A DNA stretch of 64,000 bases. Origin: Watersipora subatra (Eukaryota > Bryozoa > Gymnolaemata > Cheilostomatida > Watersiporidae). This document shows, one piece after another, positions 58,507-64,000 of this stretch; position 1 is the stretch's first letter; each line of letters starts with the position of its first letter. The stretch lies in assembly GCF_963576615.1 (NCBI RefSeq), contig NC_088712.1, positions 53,611,114-53,675,113 of the forward strand, read 5' to 3'. The translations under genes were made by a program, and so were the position numbers. The notes under the pieces are model-generated. The model saw only the letters and a list, made by a program, of their open reading frames with translations. It was not told where the DNA came from and made no database searches.

Positions 58507-60060
58507 CAGTGCACCCTCAGGGTACGATTACCCTGATATACGATTTTTCACTTCACGAAATCGAACATGATAATTTTTCCACCTTTCTATACGAATCTTG
58601 TTTCAACATACAGATTCAACAAAATTTTCGCCCGAGGTTCAAATTTGGCAGTTGGTGTGCTTATTACGTACATGAAAATAACGAAGACAACGAAATGCTG
58701 TTTACCGAAAATATTTTCACAGCGCCTGAAAGAGACATGATGATTAATTTCTCGCAGTTTAGCAATTTTTGTGTGTAAAACGGGGATATTTTCTCTTCAA
58801 AACCAGTAGCAAAGTTGGAGTTGCAATCTCTTCATACAGAATGCCCAGTGGTCAGACAACTTCTCTTAACTTGCTAACAAAAATCCATTTCACTACGAAA
58901 ACAGCATTGTTTGGTTTTCTTGCCAAATTAGGTTAAAAATTGTTTTAAAAGTGATAGTGAAAGCGAAAACAGAAACTGATCAGTGATAAAATTTTAGTAA
59001 TAAAAAGTTGAAATTCAGTAAAATAGTTAAAAATCTATATATATATATTTCTCAAAGTTTGTGTGTGTATTCGTCTATGAATGTGATTGTCCAGCTATAG
59101 CTATTATTTTAGCATTGCCCCATACGTTACGATGCCTGTTAAGAAATATTTTGGAACTTAAATATATGCAACACGATGAGTCTTCATCTTTTTTTTTGTT
59201 AATATTAATTTATTCCGCACCACGATATCAACAATAATTTATCTCGAACTTAAAGTTTGGCGATTTGTGTAGTGATTATATACGTTATTAAAAGATATAC
59301 GTTGATAGTTCAGCGGTATTCGTTACGGTTAAAAACTGTTTCGCAAACAAATAAATGATAAAATTTCAGCTAAATGAAGTATTATTTATTGATACATTGC
59401 GCCTTCGAGTTACTATGCCCCATAAAACATGGTGCTTTCCACCAAACCATATCAACAAACATTTTTCTCGAAATAAATATTTGGCGACTGTTGTACTGCT
59501 TTTTATTTGGTCATGACGGTTAGATTTTGTTTTCGCATTTTGTATAAATTGTATCAGTACCAAATCATCTGTAGTTAACATACTTGCTATTTATTTCACA
59601 TCTATATTTAGTTTTCTACTAATTTATTCCAGCTGCTCAAAAAATTTTTCCCAGTTACACTATGTTTCATTGATTCTCATTTAGTACCTTGCGTTCCACA
59701 TTCATTTAATACGACCAAAATCTTTTTCTCTTATTTATTTACTGCTTTTACGTTATTTATTTACTGCTTTTACGTTATTTCTTTGAATTAAAATAACTTT
59801 TTAAATCAGTTCTATTTAAAACATCTGTATGATATACAAACATTGTAAATTTTTCAATATTTTATTTAACGCTTCTTTTAATATCGATATAGTATATTAA
59901 CATGCGCAATTTCCTTTCCTCAACAGACGTATATTGAGTTTGTTACACATCAGTGCTCGCTTTGTGTATTAGCTAACACATCGTTTCTTCTAAACCTAAC
60001 AATTAGGAATTCGTGATTAATTTCACATTTTACAACAAACACTTGTAAGATTATTATAAG
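58507..60060. repeat. Old copies of MITE family Q and a related dispersed block
   Basis: CAGTGCACCCTCAGGGTACG after TA at 58,505 matches the family Q end at 25.4 kb, and AATAACGAAGACAACGAAAT matches its interior. From about 59,040 to 59,370 the sequence closely matches 62,305-62,660 (GATTGTCCAGCTATAGCTAT; TGATTATATACGTTATTAAA). The right ends are not clear. Confidence 0.6.
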
Positions 60061-60690
60061 ACTAGAAATTCCACTGTCATACAGTCCACAACCAAAGAAA
60101 CATTGGAAAAAAGAAAGGGTACTGATGGTTGAGAAATGCAATATTAGCAGTCAAATGGCACTGCAGTGCAATAGGATAACTGCAATAGTAGCTGTAATGT
60201 ACTGGGTGTGGGTGTTATTATATACAACAAATAGCAATAATGAAAGGAAAAGATTATATGTTTATATCTCTCCCCCTGCAATAGGAGAAATGCAATATTG
60301 GCCAATATTAGAAGTAAAATGCACTGATATTATTAGAATAACCAATATTATTAATACAGTAATAATATAAAACCAATGCACAATTTTGTTTACATTTCAA
60401 AACGTCATAGCTAGCAATATCAAGAAGTTGTGGTATTTATATAGATTTTTAGAAAATCTGTACTACGTAGTCATTGTTCTGTAGTCATCCAAACTTATAA
60501 TTAAATATTGTAATAATTTCATAAGAATCGTTAGAAAAAAATATCATTGTCATTTCCTTTGCTTACACTGCGTTGGACATCAGTTAGAATACCAAAGTAC
60601 TCAAAAGTGTCTAAAATGTCAGTTACTTTGAAATCGGCAAAAATGAAACGGTTTCAGTACTCCTACGTTAATTACAGAAACCTTCGGCAA
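60061..60690 (+). repeat. Dispersed repeat family R, copy 3
   Basis: 60,061-60,455 matches 23,688-24,080, and 60,496-60,665 matches the 14.6 kb copy, including the remains of its short reading frame on the minus strand. The three copies together outline an element longer than any single one. Confidence 0.78.
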
Positions 60691-61096
60691 TTTGACAATG
60701 CTATAGACTGGTGAAATGTGCATGTTATTTTTTCGTGAAATGCGCACGACTTAATCGTTCTATTCTCTGTCGCTCGGCGTTTCAATTTCCGATCTTAACT
60801 TTGATAAAAGTAGGGCTTAGCAAGTTTTAATAACGATTTTCGGCCAAATAAACCTGTCTATTTGTGTATAATCCGTTCAGATGGGTAAGCTTTAAGATAC
60901 TGTCGACTAGGGATGGCATTTGTTGTTTGAAAAGGTGTTATCGACTATCGTTGGAGTTATCCCACCGATAGCGATAGTATCGAATTATCAATGAGCAGAC
61001 AGAGTTCACCGATAGTTATTGAGTGACTTGGTAGCTGGTAAAACTATCGAATTATCGTGCCTAAAAAGATCGAGGATTGTGGGAAGGAATAGGATA

Positions 61097-61843
61097 AGGT
61101 GTTCGAGTTATCAGAGCGTTCAAGTTATTAGAGCACTGTCACAAGTCCATGTATTTATTAGTAGATAAATGTACATATACAAACTATATATAAATCAAAT
61201 GCATAGATGGCTTGTTGCAAATTAAAAGGCTTCTAGTGTAAAGTTTAAAAAAATTTCATCAGAAAGTATAAAGATTTTTCTATCACTTGAGATTGGTTTG
61301 TTGTTTGAAGTGATGTGATTGCCAGGACGTTTTCAGATTAAAATTAACCAAACTTGATCGCTGTTGAAATGCTCAGAAGAAAAGACATCTTTTTTTGAGC
61401 GTTTTAACCAATGATATACAGCCCCCAGGAATGATATACAGGGGGCTGTATTATGTATATCATTGTTTTAACCAAGATCAAGTTTGCCGATTTTTCTTTA
61501 AGTTTATTCGAAGGTTAGCTCACTTTTCTTAGCTTTCGGAGGGCCATCGCTAAGCGGATGATTGGCAAAATCAAACCTTTAGAAAAGTCGTTAACGAAAA
61601 TATTTTGACGATGATGGTAATAACGACGTCTAAGAACTACTGAAAGTTGAGGTTTGTCTCTATGGCTTGGAATAAAGTGATATTCTAAAGCGATAACAAC
61701 CGTCGTAGTAGCCGTTGGGCAAAAAAAACCGTTCGAGTTAACCAAGTTGAGGTCGAGTTATCTAAAGCAATTTATCATTGCGTGGGAACGGACCAAACAA
61801 ATCCATTCGAGTTAACCATGTGTTCAAGCTATCCGAGGGCGAT
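61097..61843 (-). mobile_element. Pogo-like MITE, family P, second copy with lost ends
   Basis: Reverse complement of most of 48,746-49,481, from the GATAACTTGAACGCTCT motifs to AACTCGAATGGATTTG, with the outer inverted repeats missing. It carries a 54-bp foldback insertion (61411-61464) absent from the other copy. Confidence 0.82.
61411..61464. mobile_element. 54-bp foldback insertion with 10-bp target duplication
   Basis: ATGATATACAGCCCCC pairs with GGGGGCTGT...GTATATCAT. GTTTTAACCA stands on both sides (61401-61410 and 61465-61474). The family P copy at 48.7 kb has the uninterrupted site. Confidence 0.8.
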
Positions 61844-62129
61844 AACTATCGAGTTATACTATTGTTTATTATTCGATAACGATATATTTGTTTCGGATGT
61901 TTCGATAGGCTAAAAATAGGCAACATATTCATATCGAGAAAGACAACTATCGACTATTGAAATCGACTATCGAGCTATCGTGCAACTTTACTGTCGACAC
62001 TTTTCAAAGACTTGGTAATATATTTGAATAGGTTTATATGTGTTTTGTATCGTTATTATACTTAAACGACTCTACAAAATGATGGTTAAATTTGTTGATG
62101 AGATTTTGAAACGAGGGTTTGCGACATTG

Positions 62130-62960
62130 TTGATGAATAATTTTTGTAAGTTGTGTGCACATGCATTTATCATAAAAACTCTCAAACTTTGCTCCGCTCA
62201 TTTGGTCGTGGGATTATATGTTAGATTATCTGTAAGATTTACTGTACTATCATGCAAGATTACAAGTATCAGTTATTCCTCACTCTCTTTTTTTACATTT
62301 ATATACATGTATATATTTCTCAAAGTTTGTGTGTGTATTCATCTGTGGTTGCGATTGTCCAGCTATAGCTATTATTTTAGCATTGCGCCCACACGTTACG
62401 ATGCCTCTGATAAGAAATATTTTAGGACCTAAGTATATGCAACATGATGCTTCTTCGTCTTTTTTCATTAGGCTAATTTATTCCGCCAAATGATATCTAC
62501 AACATTTTATCTCGAACTTAACGCTTGGCGATTTGTGTACTGATTATATACGTTATTAAAAGATATACGCCGCTGAACTCACCATGGTGAGGTATCCGTT
62601 ATATCCGGTATCCGTTATAATAAAAACGATTCGCAAACGAATAAATGATAAAATTTTTGCTAAAAGTTTAAAGCTTACTAAAGCACATACTAAAATTTCC
62701 TTCAAGTATGTGTTTAGTAAATTAAATTCACTTAAGTTAGTTTCAGCATTTATGTTACACGCCTGTCTCAAGTGTAAGAACTCTCCACGTAGTACATTGT
62801 AATGTTATATTCTCTTGCAGATCATAACCACAAAATGCACTAAAGCCATTGTAGGTACCTATAGTTACCAAGGTTAACATAGTATTTGGTATTATTTTTA
62901 ATGATAATGATTTTTACCATGAGGTGATTGCATTAAATAATGACTGGGTTTCTAAACCAC
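62130..62960. repeat. Family R end and family Q-like copy
   Basis: 62,145-62,220 matches 24,262-24,335 (GTTGTGTGCACATGCATTTA). 62,305-62,660 matches 59,040-59,370, and 62,855-62,955 matches the right part of the 25.4 kb MITE (CTATAGTTACCAAGGTTAAC; ATTAAATAATGA). Confidence 0.65.
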
Positions 62961-63413
62961 TCTATGTATGCCTTTAGCCTACGATATTTTCGCATACCAA
63001 CGCTGGCTACGAAAATTGGCCTGCCAATTTTTGCATTCAATACTGAAACGAACTGAAATTGTATAATTGTATACCAAATAATTTTTGATTGCAATCCTAG
63101 CAAAATAGACTATATTTAGCCATTACTTGCTAATTCATTTCACATTTGCAATCTTATCACATATCCTGTACCCATTTTTCAATTGCACATGCTAAATTAA
63201 TTAAAACTCTGTGAACTCTATTAATTCTATGAAACACGATGCTTTTTTGTGAACGTTCATTTTCAATTTTTCATAAGGTTTAATTGCTAACTCTGTAAAG
63301 GCTAATACATTTCCTGCGGACAATTGTATCATCTCGAGTAGGAATAGCCTTTTACATTTTCTCTCTTCATTTGGTCAGACAAAGACAGTCTGATATCCCA
63401 TTTTTACAGTTGT

Positions 63414-63580
63414 ACCAGTGTCGAGAGGTACCAGTGTCGAGAGGTACCAGTGTCGAGAGGTACCAGTGTCGAGAGGTACCAGTGTCGAGAGGTACCAGTG
63501 TCGAGAGGTACCAGTATCGAGAGGTACCAGTATCGAGAGGTACCAGTATCGAGAGGTACCAGTATCGAGAGGTACTAGTA
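63414..63580. repeat. 16-bp array, about 10 copies
   Basis: Unit GTACCAGTGTCGAGAG, switching to GTACCAGTATCGAGAG in the last four copies. The unit has no stop in any frame, so several frames stay open on both strands; they are not genes. Confidence 0.92.
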
Positions 63581-64000
63581 TCTTCGTACTTAAAAATTGT
63601 GATGGATGCTGGAACAGTAACCTTTTTATGCACACACTTCTATGCACGAATTGTTATTATTAATTTAACATATTCAGAATTTTTATTTTTTGTTCTCAGT
63701 TTGTATTAATCGTATCATTACCAAATCATCTTTTACTGTAATTGTAGCAAACCAGTCTTAATTTAGCCATTACTTGCTAATTATTTCACATTTACCTTTA
63801 AACACTCATAGAGTTGTTTTATTTTGTTTCTCAATTTATTTGACCTGCACAAAACATTTTCCTCATGATATGGAGTTTGAAAGTTACAATTGTTTGACAA
63901 ATTTTGAAAACCTTTTACAAGTGAAAAGTCAGATGTAGTACATAGTTTCCTGGAGATAATAGAAATTGCTCTCTTGAGAGGAATACATCAAGTTGAAATG
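63581..64000. other. Right edge, AT-rich repeat remains
   Basis: TAGCCATTACTTGCTAATTA at about 63,757 repeats 63,118 and resembles 59,580, so this is part of the same nested repeat cluster. No gene seen. Confidence 0.45.

Larger units (their letters stand above)
60900..62000. mobile_element. Probable hAT-like element remnant hosting a family P copy
   Basis: Both flanks of the family P copy are rich in ATCGATAGT/ACTATCGA-type motifs in inverted arrangement (CTATCGTTGGAGTTATC near 60,948; ATCGACTATCGAGCTATC near 61,962), and ACTAGGGATGGCATTTG stands at the left. Such ends are seen in hAT elements. No transposase and no exact ends found. Confidence 0.4.

Noticed and set aside
63367-63709. Several overlapping frames with repeated REVPVSRGTS-like peptides on both strands
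   Set aside because: The 16-bp unit lacks stops in all frames; openness is automatic.

Overview
This is AT-rich eukaryotic DNA from an invertebrate animal. It has spliced metazoan genes with 0.6-3.7 kb introns, a tRNA-derived SINE family, several DNA-transposon families and an unusual density of minisatellite arrays. The gene content and repeat style would fit a lophotrochozoan-type marine invertebrate, but the sequence alone does not fix the phylum. Nothing prokaryotic was seen.

Left part (1-27.6 kb): one gene on the minus strand, a mitochondrial-type acetyl-CoA synthetase (ACSS1-like). Twelve exons with consistent phases were read from 27,627 down to 4,609. They give about 579 residues, from a presequence to the start of the C-terminal lid domain. 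The last ~110 residues, including the conserved lysine region, were not found and should lie beyond base 1. The introns carry MITE-like elements, SINE copies, arrays and hairpins. One intron uses a GC-AG boundary. In another place a tandem array is built from copies of the exon 4 / intron 4 junction itself.

Centre (27.6-34.7 kb): a LysM-domain gene (LYSMD1-like) on the plus strand, divergent from ACSS1, with two coding exons separated by a 4 kb intron. It is followed by a 31-bp array (35.3-35.8 kb) and a 5.7 kb satellite of about 168 copies of a 34-bp unit (36.0-41.7 kb), part of which has a 544-bp higher-order period. Next is a piggyBac transposase on the minus strand (42.7-44.7 kb) with a whole catalytic core and one early in-frame stop, then a 24-bp array that stays open as an 840-bp frame.

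Right part (45-64 kb): mostly non-coding, repeat-rich DNA. It holds a clean pogo/mariner-like MITE, a second copy of it inside another element, a NUPR1-like first exon (54.3-54.4 kb, minus strand) that joins in phase to an unrecognised second exon, an old broken Ty3/gypsy-like LTR element (about 54.9-57.1 kb), and a cluster of nested old repeats from 58.5 kb to the end.

The three host genes (acetate activation in mitochondria, a LysM adaptor-type protein, a stress-related chromatin protein) have no evident functional link. The most useful second looks are the amplified splice-donor array in ACSS1, the NUPR1-like fusion candidate, and the large 34-bp satellite.
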